The notes beneath the pieces were generated by a model, which saw only the letters and a list, made by a program, of their open reading frames with translations, was not told the DNA's origin and made no database searches. Below, piece by piece: positions 1 to 11,110 of a stretch of 64,000 bases of DNA. Numbering within the stretch: position 1 is the stretch's first letter; every line of letters begins with the position of its first letter. A program made the translations under genes and the position numbers. Source of the stretch: Strongyloides papillosus (Eukaryota; Nematoda; Chromadorea; Rhabditida; Strongyloididae); assembly GCA_005656395.1 (NCBI GenBank), contig SRSI01000056.1:346682-410681 (forward strand), given 5' to 3'.

Positions 1-1275
1 GAAATAGATGGTAGAAAAATGAAGGCAGAAGCTGATACTGGTTCACCTGTTTCATTTGTTTGTAAAGCAAATTTCGATAACAATTGTATTCAACCTACAA
101 AAAGACGTTTCTGTGGGTTAGGAGGAAATGAAATAAAAATTTATGGTAAAGCTAATGTTATGTTAAAAATAAATGATAAGTTATTTAATGCAATAGTATA
201 CATAGCTGATATTGATCATGGTATAATTGGTTTAGAAGAATTGAAGAGTGCTGGTCTTATAAATTCACTACTTCAATTAGTTTCAATAATCAATGAACCA
301 GAGAAAGATGAAAAAGCAATAAATAAGTTTGTAGAAAGATTTCCAAAACTATTTAGCCCAGGTTTAGGATGTTATACTGGTCAACCAGTTAGATTAAAGT
401 GGAAAAGGGAACCAGAATGTACGTATAAACACATTCCGTGTAGACCATTAACATCAGAAATACTGGAGCCAATAGTACTGGATAAAATTAAACAACATAA
501 ATCTGAAGGACTGTGGTGTGAAGAAAAATATCCTATTTCAACTAGTCCTGTCACATGTATTATAAAGAAACCTGAATCCGGTGTTAGTACAGAGAATATA
601 AGATTTGTGTCAGATTTTAAATGTCTAAATAAGAATTTAGAGAAAAATTGTTTTCCGTTAGAAAGTGTTGATGTAACATTAATGAAGGGAATATCAAATA
701 AAGAAGTAAAATCCAAGTTGTTAAAAAATATGACATACGTCGGAATACCAAAATATTTCTTCTCAGATCAGGGCCGTCAATTTATAGCTGAAGATGTTCA
801 ACAACTGGTAAAACGTTGGGGATGTTCGTGGATATTTTCAGGTTCTGAACATCAAAGTTCGAATGGTCAAGCTGAAAGATTTGTAGGTACAATAAAAAAT
901 GCTCTGAAGAAAATGGAACCAAATAAAGGCACGGTAGAAGAAAGACTTGCTAGGGTTGTTATATCTTTTAATAATGTTGAATGTGGTATAAGAAAAGAAG
1001 ATGAATGGAAATCTGATGTAGTTGATGAATCTGTCGAAAAAACGGTTAAAATAAGAAGAGGACTGGTACAATATTTATTTCATACAGATAATGTCAGAAA
1101 ATGTAATGTTAACATAGATGGATTATCATTAGATTCAGTAATGACTAAGGAAAAACCAATCAGTGTTAGTAAATGTAAAAATAAAAGAAAAATTGTAGAT
1201 GATCATGAAAAAGCTCCAATACGTAAATTTAGAGTTACAAAACAAAGAACAGATGTTTTCAAATACTCAAAATGA
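1..1275 (+). pseudogene. Ty3/gypsy-like retrotransposon pol fragment: protease, partial RT and integrase joined by a deletion
   Basis: The frame is open from base 1, so the left edge cuts the polyprotein; the ATG at 19 is internal. Seen: a retropepsin-like DTGS near the start, then at about residues 120-220 the N-terminal reverse transcriptase region with an RFVSDFKCLNKN palm motif, and from about residue 240 an integrase core piece (SDQGRQF ... SSNGQAERFVGTIKNALKK) supplying the second D and the E of a D,D-35-E site. The catalytic YxDD of RT, the RNase H and the integrase zinc domain and first D are absent, so an internal deletion joined RT to IN while keeping the frame open. It cannot make an active polymerase. 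The C-terminal tail is basic and uninformative. Ty3/gypsy assignment is from motif style; Bel/Pao is the alternative. Confidence 0.85.
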
Positions 1276-1397
1276 GAGAGAGAGGGGATGTTATATTGAT
1301 GACATAAGTCATGTATTTAAAGACAATTTTATAAGTTATTATTCATTCTTTTTTACTTTAATTTGTCATCGAATAAAATATATATTAACAACTAACA
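1274..1397 (+). mobile_element. Polypurine tract and start of 3' LTR
   Basis: A pure purine run (1274-1288) begins inside the pol stop codon and is followed at once by TGTTA at 1289, the usual arrangement of polypurine tract plus LTR 5' end. Inverted TAACA ends occur at 1390 and 1397, which would make a very short LTR of about 100 bases. An AATAAA lies inside it. The true 3' end of the LTR cannot be fixed because the 5' LTR is outside the window. Confidence 0.5.
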
Positions 1398-4300
1398 ATA
1401 TTACTAATTTATTATTTTAGATTGAAGTTCTTAAAAATACCAGTCTTTTTTATTTATAACTTATTTTGTAAAACTTAGACGTTTAAATAAGAAAATATTA
1501 TATAATTATTTTCCCTATTTAATCAAGCAGATTTTCTAGCCTCACAATGACAATAATTTAATATCTAATCCTAAAAATAAAATTATAATTACCAACAAAT
1601 TATTAAATTTGAAAATAAACATGTTATCTTTTCTCAGAAAATTTATAATATTTAAAAACATGCTTTATACCATGTTAAACATTTTCAAAACTTTGAAAAC
1701 AAATTTAAATTTGAAAATTCCAATAGTTCTAGTATAATCGTCATTTTTGCCTTCCTTTTGCAAATATTTTTCACATTAAAAAGAAGCTATAATTAAAAAA
1801 ATAATTATAATAAGTTGCTTTTTTCCTATTGTGCTATTTTATTCTTAAATTAAAGTTTTTTTTACAATACATTTTATAGTGCAAAATTAAAATTTCATTT
1901 TACGTAAAATTATAAATGTTTTATAAAGAAAATTTACTAACATATCACTAGATTATTAATATGTTTAAATAGTTAAAATTATTATAACATTTATTTTTTT
2001 ATTAAAATAACATTCATCTATTAATTTGACTTATTTCTTTCTGTCTTTCTAAATCATATTTAAAAACCAGCTTAATGAAATTCCAAAACATTATGGATTT
2101 TACTTTTAGTAAATAGAAAAGTATTTAAATATTTTAATTTAACAGACATTGAAATAATATTATTAATTAATAATACTTCGTATGATTAAATAGCTATTGC
2201 TTTTCGTTGTTATTGTTATAAAACTTTCAGATTTCTAGATTTATTTTACCTAGTAGATTGTTTGAAAGAATAAACTTTCTTAAAAAGTTAATAGTTTTAT
2301 GTGAAATTGATTTTTATAATATGTTCTATAATATATTATAAAAACAATTCAAACTTTAACATGAGCGTAGTATCATAAAAATATAGAAATTGAATAAAGG
2401 TTACATTATCCAGAAATGTCAAACATTTGTGTTTTTGTAAAAAAAACAACAATTTTTGCAACGACCTAATAAAACAAAATGAGTTTCTTAGAAATTTTCT
2501 AAACTATTTAGTATTATCCATTTTTATATACTTACACTGAAATAAAAATTCATTCAAATTAACAAGAACTTGTAAAAAATTTGCCAGGATCTACACACTA
2601 AAATTAAAAAAGGCAAATTTTGACACTTTTTTTTAAAATGCATAAAATATCCCTGTTTTTAAAAAATTTCAATTTTATTCAAGCTTTAATAATATCAAGT
2701 GACAACAAAAATTTTTTTAACAATGCAAAATGATAGGTTATCGCATAAATTTTGCCTTTTTTTACAAAAATATATTTAATATCTTGAAGTAATATAACCT
2801 TTACTTAAATATGATATTTATTTTATGATTATATGCCCATCTTAGAATCTAACTTGAATTTTAAAAAAAATTATGAAGTATGTTGAAGTCAATTTCGTTT
2901 AGTACTGTTAATGTTTTAACAAAAATCATTCATTTAAACAATCTACTAATAACAATAAATTAAATGTTATAAATATTATAAAAAATAATAACCAAAAATT
3001 ATTATTTAGATACAGAATGGATTAATGATCAAAAATATTATCCTATTATTTGCTCTTATTTTAAATTAACGAATTGAAAAATTACTTTTAAGTAAAAACA
3101 AAATACGTAATGTTTTAGGACTTTCATAAATTTGACTTTTAAAGGTGATAGTGGAAAGTATTATAAAAAAAGTTAGGCTATCGGATAAGTAAAGTTTTAT
3201 TAAAAAATATAGTTTATAATAATTCAAACTATTAATAACACATAAATAAAATATTATTTTTTATACATTTTATAATATAATTGTAAATCCTGTCTAGAGG
3301 TTTATAGAAATTTTACTAAATATTAAGGAGTAAATAAATAAAAACCGTGACAATATAAGACAAAAAGAATGAGAAAAACAATATTTTAGTGCTTTTTTAC
3401 ACTAAAATTTTCTTTTTAGCAATCTTGTTCCTTTACAATAATCTTTTATGCATTTAATAATCTAAATTTATGTTAGAGTTGATTGTGAGACCAATATCAA
3501 AATAAATTTTTTTTAGACATATTAAAAAAGATTCTATTTTATGTTTATAAATGTTTTTATAAAAACTTTTTAATTTTACTTAAAATTAATTTTTTGTCTG
3601 GTATTTTAAAATGTATTGTTTAGAACAACTTAAGTTTTAAAATAAAAATAATATAATGGAAAAATAACGATTTATTTTAATGATTTTCAAGTTATTGTTT
3701 TAATTTTCATAAACAAAATATTTGTGAGAAAATTAGTCTCTGGTCAAAAAAATTTGATCTTTATTATGTGGTACAAATCTACTACATTTTACACAAATCT
3801 TTGTCCCTTTTTTGTGTATAGTCAATTTATATTTGTATATGAAAATTTTTGCATAAAAGTGATTTAGCAAAATAGTAAAAAATAATCATTTTGAAAAATT
3901 TGACAACGAATTTTTTTTGAATATTTTTTAAACTTAAATAATACTTTAAGATTCTTAAAAAATTCAAATTTTAAGATCTAAAAGTTGAAAGATTTTAACT
4001 CTGCATTTTTGGAAACATCCATAATTTATAATAACAAAATTATATAAAAATTCCATTTTATATCTTTAAAATATTTACATTTCAATAAAGAATTAATAGT
4101 AAATATTTAAATAACATCTTTAATTAGTGATATCCCATGGGATTAACTGTTTATTAATCTTCGTTGTTGGAATAGATTAAATTTTTAAACATATTAATGC
4201 AAGTAAATATTTAGAAAAAAATTTATAGTAGAGTCAAAAGTAGCTTCTAAAATGTGGTCTCGAAAATCTTGTAAAAAATATGCTGTTTATTGGTTAAATA

Positions 4301-5072
4301 TAAGTAAAATTTTTATTTTAATTGACTTACCCTTACAATAAACATATTAATAATTAACATATTAGCAATACAATAAATAACGTTTACAATATTAACCCCT
4401 TTATGTGTCATCTCATTATAACTGTCATGTTTTTTGTGAAGTGTAATTCACAATAACAATTTAAAAATTTTTTAGAATAAATATTTTTACAAAATAATCA
4501 TTTAGATAAAATTTTTAAAAAATATAATTTTTCTATAAAGTTTATTTGGATGACTTCTTAGGGAAATATTACAAAGCGCAAAAATCTACTAACTAAAAAT
4601 TTATAATTCTATTTAAAATATACTAATCCGTCTCTCTTTTTAACATCTTTTTCAATTTCATCAAATTTGTTAATTCGCTTTAGATGAACAAAAATAACAT
4701 TCTTTCTATTTGTAAAATATATAAAATCTATTATTTCTAAATTTAAAGTATGTTTTTAAAAATAATGTTATCATAGATTTTGTAAGAATGTAAACATATA
4801 TATTTTTTAAATAATTTTCACTTTAATACAATTCAGTTATGAGTAAATTACCTTAATATTTTTGGCATAATAACAGAATGCTATACTTTTTCAATTATTA
4901 AAATTAAACAAAAAGTATATTAATTTTTTACATCCAATTTTTATTATCTGTTTTAATATTAGAAAATATTATAAATAAAACATCCGATTACTGTGATTTT
5001 TTGTTTGATTGGAACAAAAATTTAATTTGTTTTAAAAATTAGAAATTTTGCTTAATTATAACACTTATAATG
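1398..5072. other. AT-rich sequence without recognisable genes
   Basis: Stops are dense in all six frames and no protein motif, tRNA or clear repeat unit was recognised. It lies between the retrotransposon end and a small-peptide duplication and probably consists of decayed insertions. Confidence 0.6.
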
Positions 5073-5281
5073 TTACATTTTATAGTTAACAAAATACGAT
5101 GAAAGCTAAATATATCTGTATTTAGTTATACTTTATAAAAACAAAGATTAACGTATTGGTCATGAAAATGAAAGCAAAATTTTATTTAAAACAACTTATA
5201 ATGTTGATCTTTAAAACTTAATAATTTTATAAAAGATAGGTAAAATTTTTAATTATCATTGCATTCAAAACTTATTTTCCT

Positions 5282-5497
5282 ATAAATTTTCAAGAAGCAT
5301 TAGAACAAATCTATTTATTTTTTCTAATTATTTCTATACTTTGTTTTCAATTAGTTGAAAGTAAGCTTTCTATTGCTTCAACTAATAATCTTTTATCTCA
5401 AAAAAACACATATGGAAATCGAGGGCATCTAGAACATTCAGGTCAACAGGGCAATGGTACCAGTGCAGAAGACCACAGAAGAAAGAAATCATTTTGA
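5282..5497 (+). pseudogene. Paralogue of the 7294 secreted peptide with lost start codon
   Basis: In frame with its neighbour copy this reads an uninterrupted 71 codons to TGA at 5495-5497. Where the right copy begins ATG AAT TTT, this one begins ATA AAT TTT. The hydrophobic leader (ISILCFQLVES) is retained and matches FSILCFQLIEN of the right copy; the C-terminal half is diverged and ends in a basic DHRRKKSF instead of GPGRRK. No other in-frame ATG lies near the leader, so it is a pseudogene by start loss unless a non-AUG start or an upstream exon supplies one. Confidence 0.6.
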
Positions 5498-5528
5498 TAT
5501 TTCTTAAAATCTTTACTTTTTAGAAGGA

Positions 5529-5575
5529 ATAATGTAAAAGTCTTTTAAATCAATTTTAAACGACTTTTACATTAT
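5529..5575. repeat. Short inverted repeat (hairpin)
   Basis: The arm ATAATGTAAAAGTC is repeated inverted as GACTTTTACATTAT with a second inner pairing of TTTTAAA blocks. It lies 30 bases after the stop of the peptide pseudogene and is not conserved in the right unit. It may be a small foldback insertion or an RNA 3' end structure. Confidence 0.4.
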
Positions 5576-5811
5576 GTTTTTTAAAACAGCATCTTTTAAC
5601 AGTGAAACATTTTATTGATATTACTCGTTGATATAAATTATACAATAAAAGGAACTAACAAATTTATTATATAAATTTTTATTAGATCTTATGGTAATAT
5701 TGTTAACAATAAAAAATTAGAGTTTCAACCAAACGATGTTGTTGTATTATAGTTGGAATAGCTTTAATAACTATTTTACCTGTTGTTTTTTAATAATCTC
5801 GGCTATAAGTA

Positions 5812-7092
5812 TTATGTTTTTTCATGCACAACAACCATTTTTTGATCCGCGTTGTTTAACGAGCGTTTTCTTAAATGATTGGTTATGCTTTGGTGCAATA
5901 AACAAATTGTTAGATTCTTCTAAATCTCTTCTACACGATGATATATATCATTGCCATGAGCTCTATTTATCATCATTTTATCTAAAAAACAAACTATACT
6001 ATCAAAACGTGATATTCGTGTCTTTATGCTTTATGATTTTAAACGTGGTACTAATGCTACAAAGACAATTCAAGAAAATAACGAAAATTTCGGAAAAAAT
6101 CTTGTCAATGTTTTTACTGTACAAAGATGTATTAGAAAATTCAAAGAAGACAATCATTACCTCGAAAACGAAAAGCGTGGAGAACCTGATTTTGTTCTCG
6201 ATAACAATGAATTGCAAAAAGATTTTGAAGCCAATCCACGCAAAACTACTAGAGAACTTGCAGAGGAGTTAAATGTATCAAAATCAACTATTTTTAATCA
6301 CTTAAAGAAGATAGAAAAGACGAAAAAGCTTGACAAATGAATATCTCATGAATTAAACAACTATCAAAAATTGCGTCGTTATGAGGTTTGTACTTCTCTC
6401 ATTTTGAGGAATAAAAATGACGCATTTCTAAGTTGTCCTTAAACTTCTGATAAAAAATGAATTTTGTTTGACAATTGCAAAAAACTGAACAATGGTTAGA
6501 CAAAATTGAAGCACCGAAACAGTTCTTGTAACCCAAATTATCTTCAAAAAAAGTTATGGTGCCTGTTTGGTGGTCTGCTGTAGGAGTCATTCATTATAAG
6601 CTCATGAAATCTGGAGAAACTTTTAATTCAAACTTCTATTGTTAAGTACTTGAAGAAATGTATCAGAAACTGTCCCAATAAATGCTTACTGTAGTCAATA
6701 AGAAAGAACCAATTCTCCTTTCTATGACGCGAGACCATATTTTTCAAAGGCAACTCCTCAGAAATTGAGCAATTTAAGATGTAAAACTTTGCCTCATCCC
6801 GCATATTCACCTGACCTTGCTCAAACAGATTTTCACTTTTTCAAACATCTTAACAACTTCTTAACGGAAATAATCTTTAGGAACAATGAGAACATAAAAA
6901 CTGCCTTTGAAACTTTTATTGATTCTAGAAGCCTGGATTCTATGCGAAAAATATAATTAAATTTGTATCTCATTGGCAACAATGTGTAGATTCTAATAGT
7001 TCTTATTTCGAATAAAAATATTTATTTTTTATAGAGTTATGCACATTTAATATTTAGAATAAAAAACGGTCATTTTTCATGGGACAACCTAA
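5812..7092 (+). mobile_element. Mariner transposon, inactive, complete ends
   Basis: The right end (7068-7092) reads, inverted, TTAGGTTGTCCCATGAAAAA; the left end from 5812 (TTATGTTTTTTCATG...) matches it at about 18 of 26 positions. Both ends are bordered by TA (5810-5811 and 7093-7094), the mariner target duplication, giving a 1281-base element, the normal mariner length. The encoded transposase has many stops and frameshifts. It sits at the junction of the two duplicated peptide units. Confidence 0.8.
5999..6957 (+). pseudogene. Mariner transposase, decayed
   Basis: The N-terminal region (6026-6340) is well preserved: FKRGTNATKTIQ, the helix-turn-helix portion with LENEKRGEPDFVLDNNEL and the KTTRELAEELNVSKSTI helix, typical of mariner. 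The ATG is replaced (CTA at 5999), the tryptophan of the WVPHEL motif is TGA at 6338-6340 (followed by ISHEL), and the catalytic half survives only as shifted pieces (KKTEQWLDKIEAP, VWWSAVGVIHYK, HPAYSPDLAQTDFHFFKHL). The YSPDLA motif is the mariner signature near the last catalytic D. Confidence 0.85.
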
Positions 7093-8053
7093 TACATTTA
7101 ATAGTCAACAAAATACGATTATAGGTAAATAAATCTATATTTAGTTAAACTTTATAGAAATAAAGATTAACGTATTGGTTATGCAAATGATAGAAAAATT
7201 TTATTTAAAACAATTTATAATGTTAATCTTTGACACTTGATAATTTTATATAACTGAAGTAAAATTATAAATGCATTCGCAACTTTTTCCTCAATGAATT
7301 TTATCAAAAACATTAAAGCAAATATATTCATTTTTTTGATTTTTTCTATACTTTGTTTTCAATTAATCGAAAATGCTCCAAAAAGAAATAGTGATCCTTT
7401 AAAAACTTTTCCGTTAAAACCTCCAACTGGAAACATGGGATTACCTCCTAATCCAATTCAAAGGCTTTTTGAGGATGTAAGCAAATATGGAGATGGACGA
7501 AAGACTAAAGAACATTCGTCTAATTATGGCGGTACCGGTGCATGGGGCCCCGGAAGAAGAAAATAATTTTACTATTTGTTAAAATTTTTACCACTCAAAA
7601 AGAAATTTTGCAAGTATGTTTTTTTTAAATTGACTTGGAATAATATTACACTATTTTCTTCTGACAAAAAAAAACATTTTATTGATACTACTCATTGTTA
7701 TAAATTATACAATGAGAAGAATTAATATACTTATTAATGACAAGTCATGTCACCATGATTGATGGCTAGAAAAGAACATGAAAAAATGAGTATAAATAGA
7801 CTAAAAAGAAATAGATATAACTTATACCACTAGTTTTTAAATATATATTTTTCTTATATTATTATTAAATTATACTCATTTATAGATTATATTATTATCA
7901 ATAAAATATTTACTTATACTAATTTTTATGAAATCTTATAACAATATAGTTAACAATAAAAAATTAGAACTTCAACCAAACGATGTTATTTTATTATAAT
8001 TCAAGTAATTTTATAAATTAATTTACTTTTTGTTCTTAAATAATCTTGGTTAT
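7093..8053 (+). repeat. Right unit of the peptide-gene duplication
   Basis: Homologous to 5073-5811. Its first bases are the TA target duplicate of the mariner. An extra AT-rich block at about 7737-7920 has no counterpart in the left unit. Confidence 0.8.
7294..7566 (+). CDS. Small secreted peptide precursor, unknown family
   Basis: 90 residues, single exon. Residues 1-27 form a good signal peptide (KANIFIFLIFSILCFQLIE). The mature part starts APKRNSDP, is rich in P, G and K, and ends GTGAWGPGRRK. A C-terminal Gly before a basic triplet is what an amidated peptide precursor or a small cationic secreted peptide would show; there are no cysteines after the leader. The start is the first ATG and is directly supported by alignment with the left paralogue. 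I do not recognise the family. Neuropeptide-like or antimicrobial roles are guesses. Confidence 0.6.
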   Translation: MNFIKNIKANIFIFLIFSILCFQLIENAPKRNSDPLKTFPLKPPTGNMGLPPNPIQRLFEDVSKYGDGRKTKEHSSNYGGTGAWGPGRRK

Positions 8054-8694
8054 AAATATTTTTTTCACTATATTTCTGCTATAAAATATTGGATTTATAG
8101 TAGATATTGAAGTAAATGTTCAGATTTCATCACTAAATATAAAAAAGCGTAAAAAATTATACTTCGTTATCGAGACTTTTGCACAGTACTTTTTTGATAA
8201 TGCCTTTCCGTTGCTTAATTGGTTCTGAAAAACTTTTTTATAGATATAACGTGATACTTAACAAATTTAAGAATTTTTTATCATAATAATTGCACGCAAA
8301 AAAATATAAAAACAACTCATTTTAAAATGTAACAAGTTTTTCTCAAATAAAAAATTCAAATTTTTTTACTAGCGACCAATTTTATCGTAAATGTTTTGTA
8401 CACTAAAATTAAAGCAATAGTTAAAGAATTATTAATATAGGTTGTTATTTTCATATTATAAGTATTTAAGTATATGATAATTAAGTATACTATTATTATA
8501 GTTTTACTTACATTGTTTTCTATTTAAAAAGTTTATTTTTTATAATAAATAAGTTTATTCTTCACAGAAATAGATAGACTTAGATATTAAACTCATAGCA
8601 TTAGTTGTGAGCAAAGGCTACAACAGTTTATAAAAAAGGAAAATTGAATACAATATTAACTTTAACAATAACTTTTTGATTTGTATGCTTCATT
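8054..8694. other. Non-coding AT-rich interval
   Basis: No ORF with protein-like composition, tRNA or repeat was recognised between the duplication and the SXP gene. Confidence 0.5.
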
Positions 8695-8765
8695 AAAAGT
8701 ATCCCCTTCCTCTTGATGTTGTTATATTGACATATCTTCTGACAATTTAGTAAATACCGTCAAAC

Positions 8766-9342
8766 TCAAATATTCTTTGTCCTTCTATTGACAGAATTTC
8801 TTACACCGATATTGTTTCTTCCAACAAAGCCTCCATTACTCATAGGATTCTTACGACCATCCTCAAAACTATCATATTCATTTGAAAAATCTTCAATTGA
8901 ATTTGAATTAACTTGTTTTATCTGACTTTTTCTATCATTTCTGGATAAACTTTCATTGCCTGAAACTTGATCAACTTGTCTCTGTCCATTTTTATCGCCA
9001 TAAGACATTGTTGAATTATTTCTATATTTAATTCTTCCTTGTTTTACTTCATTTAAATTAGATGTTTTGTTTTGGTTATACTGATCGTAACGAATCTAAG
9101 ATAATAATAAATTATATATTATTAATTACTAAACTTACAGCATAATTTCTGCTTTGAGTGTTAGGGTAATCAGAATTTTTTTGTTTCGCTTGATAATTTG
9201 TACCACCATCTTCATTTGATTTATCATCTTGTTCCTGTGAACTAGTAAGTGACATATATGAGGGATTGTTCCATCTGTTAAAGTTACCACCATAGCATCT
9301 CAAAGCAATAACAACAATAAAAATAACAATAAAATACTTCAT
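8766..9342 (-). CDS. SXP/RAL-2 family secreted protein, copy 1 (C-terminally truncated)
   Basis: Two exons: 9342-9139 and 9095-8766, split by a 43-base GTAAGT..TTAG intron, giving 177 residues. The start at 9342 (MKYFIVIFIVVIALRCYG) gives a clear signal peptide; upstream in-frame ATGs to 9399 are less likely. The mature part carries the SXP/RAL-2 (DUF148) pattern: YMSLTSSQ, then an acidic and polar helical region with VDQVSGNESLSRNDRK. The intron position and sequence match copy 2 (12369-13026). After NRRTKNI the reading frame ends at TGA, whereas copy 2 continues for about 25 residues; bases 8695-8765 still resemble that tail (TSRGRGYF) in a shifted frame. Such proteins are abundant secreted antigens of parasitic nematodes, function unknown. 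Confidence 0.75.
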
Positions 9343-9902
9343 GATTATGGTATTAAATTTTATTAAAGCTTTAAAAGGCTTTGTATTTTTAATGTGCAAT
9401 ACGCTAACTTAAATACACTTCTTGGAAGTTGTTTAAATAGGTTAAACTGTCAAGCATAAACATTGACTTTAATTCAAACCTAATAGAGCTTATTTAAAAA
9501 TTGTTGCTGATTAAACAAAATAAAAGATTTTGTACTTGATTATAATAATTTTTATAAATTTTGTTTAGATTATCAATATTTATCTTTATTGTGGTTCACC
9601 TTCCTACAGTTTACGAATATTTTTACTGACAAAAATGATTTTTTTCCCAAAACTTTTCTTTGATATGTTTTAACAGGTTATGTCTTGTACACGGCGCATA
9701 TTTTATATATTTTTTAATTTTAATAAACAGTCGAAAGCCATTTTTCGTATGATTTTACTTAGTCTTCTAAAGCTTTATATTAGAACATTTTTACTATTAA
9801 AAGTCAGTTAATTTTAAAAAGAGTTAATGCGAATACGGAATGAATTTTTTATCTTTTACAATGCAAAGAAACAACATAAAAATGTAGATAAAATAAAAGT
9901 TT
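9343..9902. other. Intergenic, 5' region of SXP copy 1
   Basis: Holds the presumed promoter of the leftward SXP gene. The bases around 9380-9480 resemble those upstream of copy 2 (13040-13150), for example CTTGGAAGTTGTTTAAATAG against CTTGGGAGTTGTTTAAATAG, so the duplication included the promoter. Confidence 0.55.
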
Positions 9903-11110
9903 CTAATGTTGTTTTTGATTTTCCCACAATTCACATCTATTTTCAGGATTCATTTTACTGTTCAATTTACATTTAAAAGCATCAGAAAACGGTTTATAGT
10001 TTGATAAAGCCACTTTAGTTCGTGTTTCTCCTAGAGCATGTTCATCAGTTTTTATTAGTTCTTCTAATTTTTCTTTAGTAATATGTTCACAAAAAATCCT
10101 ACCAAAACTGATGAAAAATAATTGTTCATTAGTAATATCTTCAAAACCAGGAACAACTAAATCCTTACCATCATTACTTTGAAGATACTTCATGTAAGCT
10201 CTGTGAGCAATTTTAAGTCCACCATTGTCAGGAATATGTTCACTTAATGTCAGTGAACCATTTTTATTAGTTATACTATCTTTTTGCATACCATATTGTT
10301 TAACAAAATAATTACTTTTTTCTTCAAAATTTTTAATTGACATTTGAGTGACATTAAATTTATTTTTACTATAACCTTCAAATGTACGATTATATCCTTG
10401 ATTATCAAAAGCATGAAAAACTTTATGTCCTATAGTGGCTTAAAGATAATCATAATTATGTGACTTTTGATAGTATGCACTAAATGACAGTTTATTAAGG
10501 GCATCTGAATTGATAGAAAATAATTCCACGCATAATAATAATATCCATTATTATATACATATTTTCTGATAAAATCATGAGTTTTTATTTATTTTCTCCT
10601 GCAAATAGTCAAATTATCAGCATCTTTCATTGAATATTTTCCAAAGTCCCTAATATAGTCAAGAATATATTGAATTCGCTTGGATTTAAATTCTCTTATA
10701 TCGTTTTCACAATAGTTTTTTGTTAACTGTACACAAGAAAAATCACGAGAAATGAGTTTTTTCAAACTACATCTTATTAAGTTTAAACGAAATATTATTT
10801 CTTGTTCCTTTATCAAATATATCTTTCTTTTCACCTATAAGTAATTGAAATTCTTCTTAAATTCTTGCGACAATATTTTCTATTTTATTATATTTCACCA
10901 AACAGTGAACTTTTTAATTGGATCTTTTTAACAAATACCAACCCTAAAGTAAATCTTCTAAAATTAAAAATTTCTGATTGGCAATCTCCAATTTCAACTT
11001 CAGGTTGTTCATTCCATTGTCTCTATAGATTATAAATATTATTAATTGATTTTGATTGATCATTAAGTTTTCCTTCTTTAGATTCTGAAAACAAATAGAT
11101 ATAAAAAAAA
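9903..11110 (-). pseudogene. M13 (neprilysin-like) zinc metallopeptidase, pseudogene
   Basis: Reading leftward, the C-terminal 146 codons (10343-9903) are clean: EHIPDNGGLKIAHRAYMKYL (third zinc-ligand region), FFISFGRIFCE, DEHALGETRTK and a terminal MNPENRCELW, all M13 hallmarks. Just upstream the active-site segment reads IGHKVFHAFD, so the catalytic glutamate of HExxH is lysine, and an in-frame TAA lies five codons before it. Earlier pieces (FSAYYQKSHNYDY; QWNEQPEVEIGDC; a cysteine-bearing run at 10834-10589) appear in different frames. No intact signal anchor or N-terminus was found. The left end of homology, about 11110, is uncertain. It lies between two SXP paralogues. Confidence 0.8.

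Larger units (their letters stand above)
5073..5811 (+). repeat. Left unit of a head-to-tail duplication
   Basis: This segment aligns along its length with 7093-8053: shared blocks include the start (TTAACAAAATACGAT against GTCAACAAAATACGAT), the stretch AAAGATTAACGTATTGGT, the peptide coding region and the 3' part AACAATAAAAAATTAGA followed by TTCAACCAAACGATGTT. The copies are diverged and the right unit carries about 185 extra bases (about 7737-7920). Confidence 0.8.

Noticed and set aside
5736..6272. 178-codon plus-strand ORF
   Set aside because: It runs out of the duplicated unit into the mariner in a frame different from the transposase; hydrophobic AT-driven composition, no family.
6399..6810. 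Minus-strand ORFs inside the mariner
   Set aside because: Shadows of the decayed transposase; the plus strand shows mariner motifs.
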